Part shown: positions 54,508 through 63,084 of the stretch, one piece after another
How the letters are laid out: the number at the start of each line of letters is the position of its first letter
How positions within the stretch are numbered: position 1 is the first letter of the stretch
Assembly (NCBI RefSeq): GCF_005484965.1
Contig: NZ_CP034036.1
Span: forward strand, 2,418,001-2,482,000
Direction: 5' to 3'
DNA length: 64,000 nucleotides
DNA from: Brenneria nigrifluens DSM 30175 = ATCC 13028
Lineage (GTDB): Bacteria; Pseudomonadota; Gammaproteobacteria; Enterobacterales; Enterobacteriaceae
Notes under the pieces: model-generated
Databases searched by the model: none
What the model was told of the DNA's origin: nothing
The model's input: the letters and a program-made list of their open reading frames with translations, nothing else
Program-made: the position numbers and the translations under genes

Positions 54508-54855
54508 ATGTACAAACAGACGAACGCGCCAGAAAACTGTTGTGACATGAGTGAAATAAGAGCGGAAATCGATGCGATAGACCGGCAAGTGATCGCCCTG
54601 CTCGCACAGCGTTTCGAATATGTTAAGTCCGCCTCGAAATTCAAGAAAAACCCTGATGAGATCCAGGCCAGGGTCCGTTTTGAAAATATGCTTGCCCAAC
54701 GCAGGGCCGGGGCGGAAAGCAAGGGGTTGAGCGCTGATGTGATAGAAAAGATGTACCGCGATCCGGTGACATGGTTTATTGCGGAAGAGATGGCGCACTG
54801 GTCGCGGTCGCAAAACGCGATTTACCCCAAACCAGCACAACCCGGCATAAGATAA
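54508..54855 (+). CDS. Chorismate mutase type II / isochorismate-pyruvate lyase (PchB-like)
   Basis: AroQ-fold helical protein of 115 residues aligned by eye with Pseudomonas PchB (101 residues): IRAEIDAIDRQVIALLAQRFEYVKSASKFK against IREAIDRIDLDIVQALGRRMDYVKAASRFK. The substrate residues equivalent to PchB Arg14, Arg31 and Lys42 are Arg18, Arg35 and Lys46. The position of PchB Gln90 is Glu94 (IAEEMAHW), which could shift activity or pH dependence. PchB makes salicylate from isochorismate; related proteins act as chorismate mutases. No isochorismate synthase or siderophore gene is nearby. AAAAAGGAAATAG precedes the ATG. No signal peptide. Confidence 0.75.
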   Translation: MYKQTNAPENCCDMSEIRAEIDAIDRQVIALLAQRFEYVKSASKFKKNPDEIQARVRFENMLAQRRAGAESKGLSADVIEKMYRDPVTWFIAEEMAHWSRSQNAIYPKPAQPGIR

Positions 54856-54882
54856 AACGGCTTGCCCCTAATTGGGCAAGCC
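54853..54882 (-). terminator. Terminator of yoaE, shared hairpin with the PchB-like gene
   Basis: GGCTTGCCC / GGGCAAGCC is a perfect nine-base stem (54859-54882). On the minus strand it is followed by GTTTTATCTT, fitting the end of yoaE, and it also lies just after the stop of the plus-strand gene. Confidence 0.75.
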
Positions 54883-54945
54883 CTAGCAATATCCGCACCA
54901 GCGATGCTCCGCCGGCGGGAGATCGCCGCTATTCGTTTGCAAAAA

Positions 54946-56496
54946 CTACTCGTTTTCCTCTTCCCTCGGTTCGGTGATTTTTTCGACCCGCACCAGTTCA
55001 ATACGGTATTCCGACACCTCCATGATTTGGAAGCGCAACTGGTGCAGCTCAATCACATCGCCCACGTTGGGAAACTCATCGCTGTATGCCAGCAGCATGC
55101 CCGCCAGCGAAGCATAATCCTCTTTCGGACTGACCAGATCGCTGCTGTCGACCACCTGCTGCAAAGAGTGCAAATCCGTACCGCCTTTAACCAGCCAGCC
55201 GTCGCCGTCGGCCACAATATCCAGCGTTTCGTCTTCGTCCGGGAACTCGCCGGCAATCGCTTCCAGCACGTCCAGCGGCGTAACCAGCCCCTGCACCACG
55301 CCAAACTCGTTACTTACCATCACCAGACTGCCTTTGGCCCGGCGCAGTACCGGCAGCAAATTGATCACGTCCAGCGTTTCCGGCACCACAATCGGCTGAT
55401 TGGCCGCCGCGAAACTTTCCACATCGGCATGCTCTTCCAGCGCCACCAGCAGATCTTTGGCCCGCACCACGCCGATTAGCTCGTCCAGCGAGCCGCGGCA
55501 TACCGGAAACAGGCTGTGGGGCGTATCCAGCAACTGCAAACGGATCTCCTCCACGGAGCGCTCGCTGTCTACCCAGGAAATTTCCGTGCGCGGGGTCATC
55601 ACGCTGCGTAGGGAACGCGACGCCAACGTCAGTACCCCGCTAATCATATAGCGCTCTTCTTCGGCAAAGGTTTCAGCAGTGATTTTCCGCGGCTGATCGT
55701 CCTCGTCGGCGGCGGCCTTTCTGGCCCCCATCAGCCGTAAAATCGCCTCGGCGGTGCGCTCACGCAGAGGGCGCCGAGACTGATGCTTCATAAAGTTATG
55801 TCGGGCAATCTGGTTGAACAGTTCGATCAGGATCGAGAAGCCAATCGCCGCATACAGATAACCTTTGGGAATATGGAAGCCGAAACCTTCCGCAACCAGA
55901 CTTAAACCAATCATCAACAGGAAGCTGAGGCACAGCACCACCACCGTCGGGTGGGCGTTGACAAAATTGGTCAACGGCTTGGATGCCAGCAGCATCACTC
56001 CCATGGCGATAATCACCGCGGTCATCATAACGCCCAGGTGGTTAACCATACCCACCGCGGTAATCACCGCATCCAGCGAAAATACCGCATCCAGAACCAC
56101 TATCTGGGCGACAACGACCCAAAAGCTGGCGTGCGCGCGGTTGCCATGCTCATCATGCGATTTATTCTCCAGCCGTTCATGCAGCTCCATGGTGGCTTTA
56201 AACAGTAAGAACAGCCCCCCGAACAGCAAAATAAGATCGCGTCCGGAGAAGCTGAAATCGCCGACGTGAAACAGCGGTCGCGTCAGCGTAACCATCCAGG
56301 AAATCAGCGACAACAGCCCCAAACGCATCAGCAGGGCCAGCGATAAACCGATAATGCGGGCTTTATCTCGCTGTCTGGGGGGCAATTTATCCGCCAGAAT
56401 GGCGATAAATACCAAGTTGTCGATACCCAGAACAATTTCAAGTACCACCAGCGTCAATAAGCCCGCCCAGATTGAGGGATCCAGCAAAAATTCCAT
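54946..56496 (-). CDS. yoaE: TerC-family membrane protein with CBS and CorC domains YoaE
   Basis: Inner-membrane protein of 516 residues (E. coli 518). The N-terminal TerC-type domain (about 1-235) has seven helices and the conserved acidic motifs VVLEIVLGIDNLVFIA and VVLDAVFSLDAVITAVG, suggesting metal-ion handling. A CBS pair follows (about 295-420, MTPRTEISWVDSE then SNEFGVVQGLVTPLDVLEAI), then a C-terminal CorC/HlyC transporter-associated domain. Exact substrate unknown; TerC relatives export Mn2+. CGGAGTCTGAC precedes the ATG. Confidence 0.92.
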   Translation of the reverse strand: MEFLLDPSIWAGLLTLVVLEIVLGIDNLVFIAILADKLPPRQRDKARIIGLSLALLMRLGLLSLISWMVTLTRPLFHVGDFSFSGRDLILLFGGLFLLFKATMELHERLENKSHDEHGNRAHASFWVVVAQIVVLDAVFSLDAVITAVGMVNHLGVMMTAVIIAMGVMLLASKPLTNFVNAHPTVVVLCLSFLLMIGLSLVAEGFGFHIPKGYLYAAIGFSILIELFNQIARHNFMKHQSRRPLRERTAEAILRLMGARKAAADEDDQPRKITAETFAEEERYMISGVLTLASRSLRSVMTPRTEISWVDSERSVEEIRLQLLDTPHSLFPVCRGSLDELIGVVRAKDLLVALEEHADVESFAAANQPIVVPETLDVINLLPVLRRAKGSLVMVSNEFGVVQGLVTPLDVLEAIAGEFPDEDETLDIVADGDGWLVKGGTDLHSLQQVVDSSDLVSPKEDYASLAGMLLAYSDEFPNVGDVIELHQLRFQIMEVSEYRIELVRVEKITEPREEENE

Positions 56497-57102
56497 GTCA
56501 GACTCCGAAAAATGAACCAGCAGATGACATCAATACCGCGTTGGCATTGACGGATAATAAAAAGCGAGGGTATGAATCAGAATGACTCTGAGGGTGGCAG
56601 GGATGACCAACCGAGTACAGAAAACCACCAGCGTTAGCGGGTACACAGAGAACGTTTTGTCGGTGACAGTCCATGGGAAGGGCGAATGCCCGGTGCTCCT
56701 AAATAATTTAACAGGATATAACTTTAACAGGTTGCCCCGGTTTTTCACAAAGACTTTCTTACGCCGCGCCATGCGGGGAAAGCAGGTAATACATCTGTTA
56801 TTTACCGCACATTTTTTTAGCAGGTCAAAGGTATCGCCAGTCAAAGGTGGAGCAACATCACACTATTTATTTTTTCGGTGAGTAAAATAAATCCGTCAAG
56901 CGGTTGTTTTAGGTTTGACAGGTTTGAACCGAATCATGGAATGTAGTGAATTAACTGTAAAATTTTTACCTATTGAATAACCAAGTCAGCCTCTGACGAC
57001 CATACTGATATGGCAATGATTAACGTTCGCCCGGCGTACGTTAACCCTATATCCCGACACATTACACACTCGATTTGATCGTGAATAGTGAGGAGGTAGT
57101 AA
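56497..57102. other. Long divergent yoaE-manX intergenic region
   Basis: About 600 bases without a convincing gene. The minus-strand part upstream of yoaE is gene-like in length but carries only short frames. I looked for a yybP-ykoY riboswitch before yoaE and did not find the GGGGAGUA core. The plus-strand part holds the manX promoter; I cannot mark Mlc or CRP sites with confidence. Confidence 0.4.
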
Positions 57103-58071
57103 GTGGGTATTGCAATAATACTATGCACTCACGGAGCCACCGCAGGGCCGCTGTTAAAGACAGCTGAAATGATTCTTGGCGATCAGGATAACGTAGCCGT
57201 GATCGATTTCATCCCCGGTGAAAACGCTGAAACGCTGATAGAAAAATATCAGGAGAAGTTATCTCAGTTGGATACTTCGTCCGGCGTATTGTTTTTGGTC
57301 GATACCTGGGGGGGCAGTCCGTTTAATGCCGCCAGCCGTGTGGTTACCGACAAGGAGAATCATGAAGTTATCACCGGGGTAAACATTCCCATGCTGGTGG
57401 AAACGTTTATGGCCCGCGATGACAACCCGGCATTCGCCGATTTGGTGACAACCGCGCTTGAGGCGGGAAGGGACGGGGTAAAAGCCCTGAAAACCCAGGA
57501 GCAACAGAAAGCGGAGGCCTCCCCCGCTCCGGTTTCATCCGCACCCAAAGCCCCCGCGCCGGTTAGCGGAACCGGCGGGCATATGAAGATAGGGTTGGCG
57601 CGTATTGACGACCGTTTAATTCACGGTCAGGTAGCGACACGCTGGACAAAAGAGACCAACGTCAACCGCATTATCGTCGTCAGCAATGAAGTCGCCGCCG
57701 ACAACGTGCGTAAAACGCTGCTGACGCAGGTCGCGCCGCCGGGAGTTACCGCTCATGTGGTGGATGTGGCGAAGGCCATTCGCGTTTATGACAACCCGAA
57801 ATATGCCGCCGATCGCGTGATGCTGTTATTTACCAACCCGAGCGACGTATTAACCCTGGTTGAAAATGGCGTAAAAATAACCTCCGTCAACATTGGGGGC
57901 ATGGCGTTTCGTCAAGGGAAAACGCAGGTCAATAATGCGGTCTCCATTGATGAAAAAGATATCGCGGCGTTTAAAGAACTGGATAAACGCGGCATTGAAT
58001 TGGAAGTTAGAAAAGTCTCCAGTGATTCCAAACTCAAAATGATGGATCTAATCAATAAGATGGTTCGTTAA
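57103..58071 (+). CDS. manX: Mannose PTS EIIAB component ManX
   Basis: Cytoplasmic IIAB protein of the mannose-family phosphotransferase system, 322 residues (E. coli 323). The IIA domain has phospho-His10 (CTHGATAG). An Ala/Pro-rich linker (about 138-158) leads to the IIB domain with phospho-His174 (DDRLIHGQVATRW). The start is GTG at 57103 behind a very strong AGGAGGTAGTAA. First gene of manXYZ; the complex imports and phosphorylates mannose, glucose and glucosamine. In E. coli this mRNA is targeted by the sugar-stress RNA SgrS. Confidence 0.96.
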   Translation: MGIAIILCTHGATAGPLLKTAEMILGDQDNVAVIDFIPGENAETLIEKYQEKLSQLDTSSGVLFLVDTWGGSPFNAASRVVTDKENHEVITGVNIPMLVETFMARDDNPAFADLVTTALEAGRDGVKALKTQEQQKAEASPAPVSSAPKAPAPVSGTGGHMKIGLARIDDRLIHGQVATRWTKETNVNRIIVVSNEVAADNVRKTLLTQVAPPGVTAHVVDVAKAIRVYDNPKYAADRVMLLFTNPSDVLTLVENGVKITSVNIGGMAFRQGKTQVNNAVSIDEKDIAAFKELDKRGIELEVRKVSSDSKLKMMDLINKMVR

Positions 58072-58140
58072 CACATTCAATAAATTCCGCTGTGTAACGA
58101 TTTATTTTACTCGGATAACGTTTTCTATAGGAGAAGTACA

Positions 58141-58938
58141 ATGGAGATTACCACCCTTCAAATTGTGCTGATATTTCTCGTGGCTTGTGTTTCGGGGATG
58201 GGGTCGATTCTTGACGAGTTTCAATTCCACCGCCCTCTCGTCGCCTGTACGCTTATCGGCGCCGTATTAGGCGATTTACAAACCGGGATCATTATCGGCG
58301 GTACGCTGGAAATGATCGCGCTCGGATGGATGAACATTGGCGCGGCGGTGGCGCCCGATGCGGCACTGGCTTCCATTATCTCGACGATCCTGGTCATCGC
58401 CGGCGGACAAAGCGTAGGCGCGGGGATTGCGCTGGCGATCCCGCTGGCCGCGGCCGGTCAGGTGCTGACGATTATCGTGCGCACCATTACCGTTGCTTTC
58501 CAGCATGCCGCCGATAGCGCGGCGGAACGCGGCAGCTTGAGCGCTATCAGTTGGCTTCACGTATCCGCGCTGTTTCTTCAGGCGATGCGTATCGCCATTC
58601 CCGCCGTTATCGTGGCGATCTCAGTAGGCACCGATGCCGTTCACGCCATGTTGAATTCGATTCCCGACGTAGTCACCAACGGCCTGAATATCGCCGGGGG
58701 CATGATTGTCGTCGTGGGTTATGCGATGGTCATCAACATGATGCGCGCGGGCTACCTGATGCCTTTCTTCTATCTTGGTTTCGTTACCGCCGCATTTACC
58801 GATTTCAACCTGGTGGCGCTGGGGGTCATCGGTATTGTTATGGCCGTGCTGTACATCCAGCTCAGCCCGAAATACAACAAGTCGCAGGGTCAAGCGGTGG
58901 CCGCGGGTAACAACGATCTCGATAACGAACTGGATTAA
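58141..58938 (+). CDS. manY: Mannose PTS EIIC component ManY
   Basis: Membrane IIC subunit of 265 residues (E. coli 266), with several glycine/alanine-rich transmembrane helices and the family segment GGTLEMIALGWMNIGAAVAPDAALAS. It forms the sugar channel with ManZ and is also the entry route for phage lambda DNA in E. coli. AGGAGAAGTACA precedes the ATG, 69 bases after manX. Confidence 0.96.
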   Translation: MEITTLQIVLIFLVACVSGMGSILDEFQFHRPLVACTLIGAVLGDLQTGIIIGGTLEMIALGWMNIGAAVAPDAALASIISTILVIAGGQSVGAGIALAIPLAAAGQVLTIIVRTITVAFQHAADSAAERGSLSAISWLHVSALFLQAMRIAIPAVIVAISVGTDAVHAMLNSIPDVVTNGLNIAGGMIVVVGYAMVINMMRAGYLMPFFYLGFVTAAFTDFNLVALGVIGIVMAVLYIQLSPKYNKSQGQAVAAGNNDLDNELD

Positions 58939-58952
58939 TAGGAGTGAGAGAA

Positions 58953-59798
58953 ATGGTTGATACAACTACTGACGTAAAAAAACTCACCGCCAGCGATATT
59001 CGCGCGGTGTTTGTTCGCTCCAACCTTTTCCAGGGTTCATGGAACTTTGAACGTATGCAGGCGCTCGGCTTCTGCTTTTCCATGGTGCCGGCGATCCGCC
59101 GTCTCTACCCGGAAAACTCGGAAGAGCGTAAACAGGCGATTAAGCGCCATCTGGAGTTTTTCAATACTCAGCCGTTTGTCGCCGCCCCGATTCTGGGGGT
59201 AACAATGGCGATGGAAGAGCAACGCGCCAATGGCGCTCCGATTGACGACGGGGCGATAAACGGCCTGAAAGTGGGGTTGATGGGCCCGCTGGCGGGCGTC
59301 GGCGACCCCATATTCTGGGGCACGGCGCGTCCCGTTTTCGCCGCGCTGGGCGCCGGAATTGCGATGAGCGGCAGCCTGCTGGGGCCGGTGCTCTTTTTCG
59401 TTCTGTTCAACCTGGTGCGCCTGCTGGTGCGCTACTATGGCGTGGCTTATGGCTATCGCAAAGGGGTCGATATCGTTAGCGATATGGGCGGCGGCTTCCT
59501 GCAAAAGATGACTGAGGGGGCGTCTATTCTCGGTCTGTTCGTCATGGGGGCGCTGGTCAACAAATGGACCCACGTCAACGTGCCCATGGTGGTTTCAAGG
59601 GTAACCAACCAGGAGGGCGAAACCACCGTCACCACCGTCCAGTCGATTCTCGACCAGCTTATGCCGGGACTGATTCCCCTGCTGCTCACCTTCGGCTGTA
59701 TGTGGCTGCTGAGGCGCAAGGTTAACGCCCTGTGGCTTATCATGGGATTCTTTGCCATCGGCATTTTCGGTTATTGGATCGGCTTGCTCGGTCTGTAA
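58953..59798 (+). CDS. manZ: Mannose PTS EIID component ManZ
   Basis: IID subunit of 281 residues with the start at 58953 (MVDTTTDVKKLTASDIR), eight bases from GGAG; an in-frame GTG three codons upstream overlaps that site. E. coli ManZ is about 283-286. The amphipathic N-terminal part (NLFQGSWNFERMQALGFCFSMVPAIRRLYP) and the GPLAGVGDPIFWGT loop are strongly conserved. A GC-rich hairpin (CCCGCCGGAGG / CCTCCGGCGGG) follows but has no T run. Confidence 0.96.
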   Translation: MVDTTTDVKKLTASDIRAVFVRSNLFQGSWNFERMQALGFCFSMVPAIRRLYPENSEERKQAIKRHLEFFNTQPFVAAPILGVTMAMEEQRANGAPIDDGAINGLKVGLMGPLAGVGDPIFWGTARPVFAALGAGIAMSGSLLGPVLFFVLFNLVRLLVRYYGVAYGYRKGVDIVSDMGGGFLQKMTEGASILGLFVMGALVNKWTHVNVPMVVSRVTNQEGETTVTTVQSILDQLMPGLIPLLLTFGCMWLLRRKVNALWLIMGFFAIGIFGYWIGLLGL

Positions 59799-59807
59799 GT
59801 ACCTTAC

Positions 59808-59834
59808 CCCGCCGGAGGTTGCCCCTCCGGCGGG
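59808..59834 (+). terminator. GC-rich hairpin after manZ
   Basis: CCCGCCGGAGG / CCTCCGGCGGG perfect stem with a short loop, ten bases after the manZ stop. It lacks a T run, so it could be a partial terminator or an mRNA 3'-end stabiliser. Confidence 0.55.
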
Positions 59835-59921
59835 CGTACGCCGTTCTGCGGTAAAATTCAGTCAGAAACTGAACTTTCGTTTAACACAGCACATCCCAAA
59901 CATTCACACACGGAGTTACCC

Positions 59922-60380
59922 ATGACGGTTACGGATATCGCCCTGGTTATTTTGATCGCGCTGGCGCTGATTTATGCTATCTATGACGAATTCATCATGG
60001 AGATATGGCAAGGGAAAACCCGATTGCGCGTGGCGCTAAAACGGGTAAACCGTCTGGACGCGCTTATTTTTATCGGTCTGGTGATAATCCTTATTTATCA
60101 GAATGTCATGAATAACGGTGCGGTAATTACCTCTTCTCTTTTACTTTTTCTGGCATTTATGGCGATCTATCTTGCCTATATTCGGCGTCCCAAATTGCTG
60201 TTTAAACCGACAGGTTTCTTTTATGCCAATATCTTTATTCCTTATAACCGTATTAAAAATATGAATTTATCCGAGGATGGCGTTTTGGTCATCGATCTGG
60301 AACGGCGCCGGTTACTAATACAGGTGGAGAAGCTTGACGATTTGGAAAAAATATATAATTTTATGGTTGAAAATCAATAA
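59922..60380 (+). CDS. yobD: YobD (DUF986) inner-membrane protein
   Basis: Membrane protein of 152 residues, the E. coli YobD length, with an N-terminal helix (about 4-22) and two closely spaced helices (about 47-62 and 68-86). A soluble C-terminal part follows (NRIKNMNLSEDGVLVIDLERRRLLIQ). It lies directly after manXYZ, and is sometimes called manO; function unknown. ACGGAG precedes the ATG. Confidence 0.88.
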   Translation: MTVTDIALVILIALALIYAIYDEFIMEIWQGKTRLRVALKRVNRLDALIFIGLVIILIYQNVMNNGAVITSSLLLFLAFMAIYLAYIRRPKLLFKPTGFFYANIFIPYNRIKNMNLSEDGVLVIDLERRRLLIQVEKLDDLEKIYNFMVENQ

Positions 60381-60587
60381 TATATAAAAATTCAATTTTA
60401 AATTTAAAATATTATAAAACATACCATTAACTTATTTGTGGCATTTTACCCCCATCAACTATGACGTTATTTTTTGCGATAACGATCACGCGATTTTTAA
60501 ATGAAAATAATTATCAATTGCATTATTAATCCCTGCCATTTTTATTGTTGTTTAATCCATAAATAATATGTTAAGGTTTCGCCGTCA

Positions 60588-60735
60588 TTGGGGAGTAGCC
60601 GGTTTCTGAACGTCAGGATCAGAAATGCTCGTATCAACATACTCGTTTTATCTACTAAAACGTGGTGCGGGCGGCCAGTTGGCAGGCGAGACCATAGACA
60701 CGGCGACCATCATCTGGTTGGGGATGATCGCCGTG
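60588..60735 (+). promoter_or_regulatory. yybP-ykoY manganese riboswitch in the mntP leader
   Basis: The leader carries the two conserved cores of this class: TTGGGGAGTAGCC (60588-60600) and GGCGAGACCATAGACACGGCG (60684-60704). It is followed by an expression-platform-like hairpin (CGGCGACCATCATC / GATGATCGCCG, about 60700-60734) before the mntP ribosome site. In E. coli the equivalent RNA binds Mn2+ and opens translation of mntP. A TATGTTAAGG-type AT-rich promoter lies just upstream; 60381-60587 is otherwise AT-rich and gene-free. Confidence 0.88.
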
Positions 60736-60769
60736 GATATGGAGAACCACCCAGCCGAGGCTATTTACA

Positions 60770-61342
60770 ATGAACCTATCAGCAACGCTCATCCTTGCTT
60801 TTGGCATGTCGATGGATGCTTTTGCGGCGTCAATCGGTAAAGGCGCCGTACTGTATAAACCCCGATTCCGGGACGCCATCCGTACCGGCCTTATTTTTGG
60901 TATTGTGGAAGCCATCACGCCATTGATTGGCTGGTCCCTCGGTTTTTTTGCCAGCCAGTTCGTTATTGAATGGGATCACTGGGTTGCCTTTGGTCTGCTG
61001 GTGATTCTGGGAGGGCGAATGATTATCGAAGGCTGCAAAACCAGCAGAACCTGCCGCTGCGATAAAATAAAAAAACACAGTCTGGCGCTGCTGGTTTGTA
61101 CGGCCATCGCCACCAGCCTTGATGCCATGACCATTGGCGTGGGACTGGCGTTTTTACAGGTCAATATTTTCCACACGGCCATGGCCATTGGCTGCGCCAC
61201 CATGATTATGGTGACGTTAGGGATGCTGATCGGCCGCTATATCGGGCCGCTTCTCGGCAAAAAAGCGGAGATTGTCGGTGGTATCGTGCTTATCGGCATC
61301 GGCTGCAATATTCTCTATGAACATCTTGGCCATTTAGCCTGA
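60770..61342 (+). CDS. mntP: Manganese efflux pump MntP
   Basis: Six-helix inner-membrane exporter of 190 residues (E. coli 188) that relieves Mn2+ excess. The duplicated acidic motifs are visible: GMSMDAFAASIGKG in helix 1 and IATSLDAMTIGVG in the second half. GAGGCTATTTACA precedes the ATG. Riboswitch control in the leader and probable MntR input set its expression. A SitA-type Mn/Fe importer operon starts 2.2 kb downstream. Confidence 0.96.
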   Translation: MNLSATLILAFGMSMDAFAASIGKGAVLYKPRFRDAIRTGLIFGIVEAITPLIGWSLGFFASQFVIEWDHWVAFGLLVILGGRMIIEGCKTSRTCRCDKIKKHSLALLVCTAIATSLDAMTIGVGLAFLQVNIFHTAMAIGCATMIMVTLGMLIGRYIGPLLGKKAEIVGGIVLIGIGCNILYEHLGHLA

Positions 61343-61386
61343 TCCGCCCGCGGTCGATGCCGGGCTTGCGCCCTGCTCGTTTCAAG

Positions 61387-62223
61387 TTACCTATCGGTCG
61401 TGCCGCCGTCGTCAATACGCTGGTGCAGGCGGATAATAAAATCGGTCTCGCAGCTAAATTGCTCCGTTTCCCGCAGCTTTTTACCGACCTCCGATGCCGC
61501 CCGCCAGGCGAATGGCGTCATCTGTAGTAGTGCGGCGCCCTCCGGCCCTGTCAATTGCATCGGATATGCCAGCGTTTGCTGTTCAATCAACTGAAAACCG
61601 GCCAGCTCTTCGTCTCCGCCGGAGTGTAACCGTACCCGGTCATAGACTTGCGCTTTTAACTGATAAAGATGCCGCGGCCCCGGCGATACGGTTATGACCC
61701 AACCACCCGTTTTTACCGTACGCTGCAATTCAGCGTCATTGCATGGCGCATAAATCTTCAGGATGGCATCCAGTGAGTGGTCGTCAAACGGCAGTCGCTG
61801 GCTAGATGCGACGCAATAATCGACCTCGCGATAGCGTTTTGCCGCACGCTGTATCGCCGCTTTCGAGACATCCAGCCCATAGACGGTTATTGCCCGGCAT
61901 GATTTGACCCGGGCAGCCAAAGCGGCGGTGTAATAGCCCTCGCCACAGCCGATATCCAACAATGCGGTCGCATCAAACGGTAAAATCTCATCAATGCGTT
62001 GTGTGACATATTCACGCAATGGCTGATAATGTCCCGCATCCAGAAAGCGTCGGCGGGCCTGCATCATTTCCGCGCTGTCGCCCGGTTGCTTTGAACGCTT
62101 AAATTGCACCGGCAATAAGTTCACATAACCTTCTTTCGCACAGTCGAAACTGTGGCGGCCACAGGACCATTGCTGCGCTATGCGGCGTAATGGTTGCCGA
62201 CATAGCGGGCATTGATAAGGCAT
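61387..62223 (-). CDS. rlmA: 23S rRNA (guanine-745-N1)-methyltransferase RlmA
   Basis: SAM-dependent RNA methyltransferase of 278 residues (E. coli 269). The N-terminal zinc finger uses Cys5, Cys8, Cys21 and His24. The Rossmann core has LLDIGCGEGYYT and the PGPRHLYQLK segment. The start at 62223 follows AGGGAAAA by about ten bases; the upstream frame (62250) has no family sequence. It is downstream of cspC in the same direction. Confidence 0.94.
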   Translation of the reverse strand: MPYQCPLCRQPLRRIAQQWSCGRHSFDCAKEGYVNLLPVQFKRSKQPGDSAEMMQARRRFLDAGHYQPLREYVTQRIDEILPFDATALLDIGCGEGYYTAALAARVKSCRAITVYGLDVSKAAIQRAAKRYREVDYCVASSQRLPFDDHSLDAILKIYAPCNDAELQRTVKTGGWVITVSPGPRHLYQLKAQVYDRVRLHSGGDEELAGFQLIEQQTLAYPMQLTGPEGAALLQMTPFAWRAASEVGKKLRETEQFSCETDFIIRLHQRIDDGGTTDR

Positions 62224-62275
62224 CAGCACGTTTTCCCTGCTAAAAAGCACTCTTTATATTGATAAAAATAAGACA

Positions 62276-62304
62276 ACAAAAAACCCGCACCGTGGCGGGT
62301 TTTA
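62276..62304 (-). terminator. Rho-independent terminator of cspC
   Basis: AAAACCCGC / GCGGGTTTT stem on the minus strand followed by a T run, 16 bases after the cspC stop. Confidence 0.9.
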
Positions 62305-62319
62305 CAACGTGAACTGTAA

Positions 62320-62529
62320 TTAAATCGCAGTGACGTTGACTGCAGACGGACCTTTCTGACCGTCTTGAATTTCGAACTCTACGTTCTGGCCTTCAGCCAG
62401 AGTTTTAAAGCCGTTGCCTTGAATTGCAGAGAAGTGTACGAATACATCTTTGCTACCGTCAGCCGGAGTGATGAAACCAAAACCTTTCGACTCATTGAAC
62501 CACTTGACCTGACCTTTAATCTTTGCCAT
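62320..62529 (-). CDS. cspC: Cold-shock-family RNA chaperone CspC
   Basis: 69-residue OB-fold protein, identical to E. coli CspC except for one residue near the end as far as I recall. RNP1 KGFGFI and RNP2 VFVHF are intact. CspC is constitutively expressed and acts as a transcription antiterminator and mRNA stabiliser. Sequence details (AKIKGQ, DGQKGPSAVNV) fit CspC rather than CspE. It follows yobF, as in E. coli, and an AAAGGAAATATCTGAA ribosome site precedes the ATG. Confidence 0.96.
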   Translation of the reverse strand: MAKIKGQVKWFNESKGFGFITPADGSKDVFVHFSAIQGNGFKTLAEGQNVEFEIQDGQKGPSAVNVTAI

Positions 62530-62568
62530 TTCAGATATTTCCTTTAATTGTTTAAACCGCCAGAGGCG

Positions 62569-62685
62569 TTATACAGACAAACCAAAGTCGTTACTGCTTG
62601 AGGCACTAAGATAAGGATCGGCAGAGAAGTGGTATTCAACGCTAACGTTTGTACTCAAGTCTTCTTTACTGAAAATGCCATTCAT
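62569..62685 (-). CDS. yobF: YobF family small stress protein
   Basis: 38-residue ORF directly upstream of cspC: MNGIFSKEDLSTNVSVEYHF, then SADPYLSASSS. E. coli YobF (47 residues) begins [31 protein letters not shown], a clear match over the first 31 residues, with a shorter and different C-terminus here. YobF is induced by heat and other stress; function unknown. The nearest GAGG is rather far from the ATG. It is likely co-transcribed with cspC. Confidence 0.85.
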   Translation of the reverse strand: MNGIFSKEDLSTNVSVEYHFSADPYLSASSSNDFGLSV

Positions 62686-63084
62686 ATACAGAACTGTACC
62701 TCGTTTTACCCAAGTGCGTTATTACACACTCTGCAATCGTTGGCAAGCCCTTTTTTATCAGTCATGGACATGACGCACAGATTAACGGCACTGACGACTC
62801 ATAAATACGCAACAATGACGCTAACTAGCTCTATTAATAAGACTATAATTATTTATATATGTCCAAGAGACGCAGCCCGTAGCCTGTGTGCGGCGCACCG
62901 GGTCACCGGCAATCATAGAAAATGCCGTCATCCGTGCGCTGAAATCCACAGCGGAAAGGAATGGGAAAAGAGCAAAAGCGGCAAACTGCAAGGCCTTATA
63001 TAAATACCCGCTATCGATTCCCATTTTTTCCCTTTGGATGGTTGACTTATAAATCAAAGCATACGCAACGTTACTTTTTTTGAA
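62686..63084. other. Intergenic region yobF to the small membrane ORF
   Basis: About 400 bases. In E. coli yebO, mgrB and kdgR follow here; I find none of them. A 79-codon minus-strand frame (62821-63057) has no family match and no good ribosome site and is not called. Confidence 0.4.

Noticed and set aside
56497..56880. Possible yybP-ykoY riboswitch before the TerC-family gene yoaE
   Set aside because: The GGGGAGUA core and the second conserved box are absent on the minus strand.
62821..63057. 79-codon minus-strand frame considered as mgrB or another small gene
   Set aside because: No MgrB cysteine pattern, no hydrophobic single helix and no clear ribosome site.
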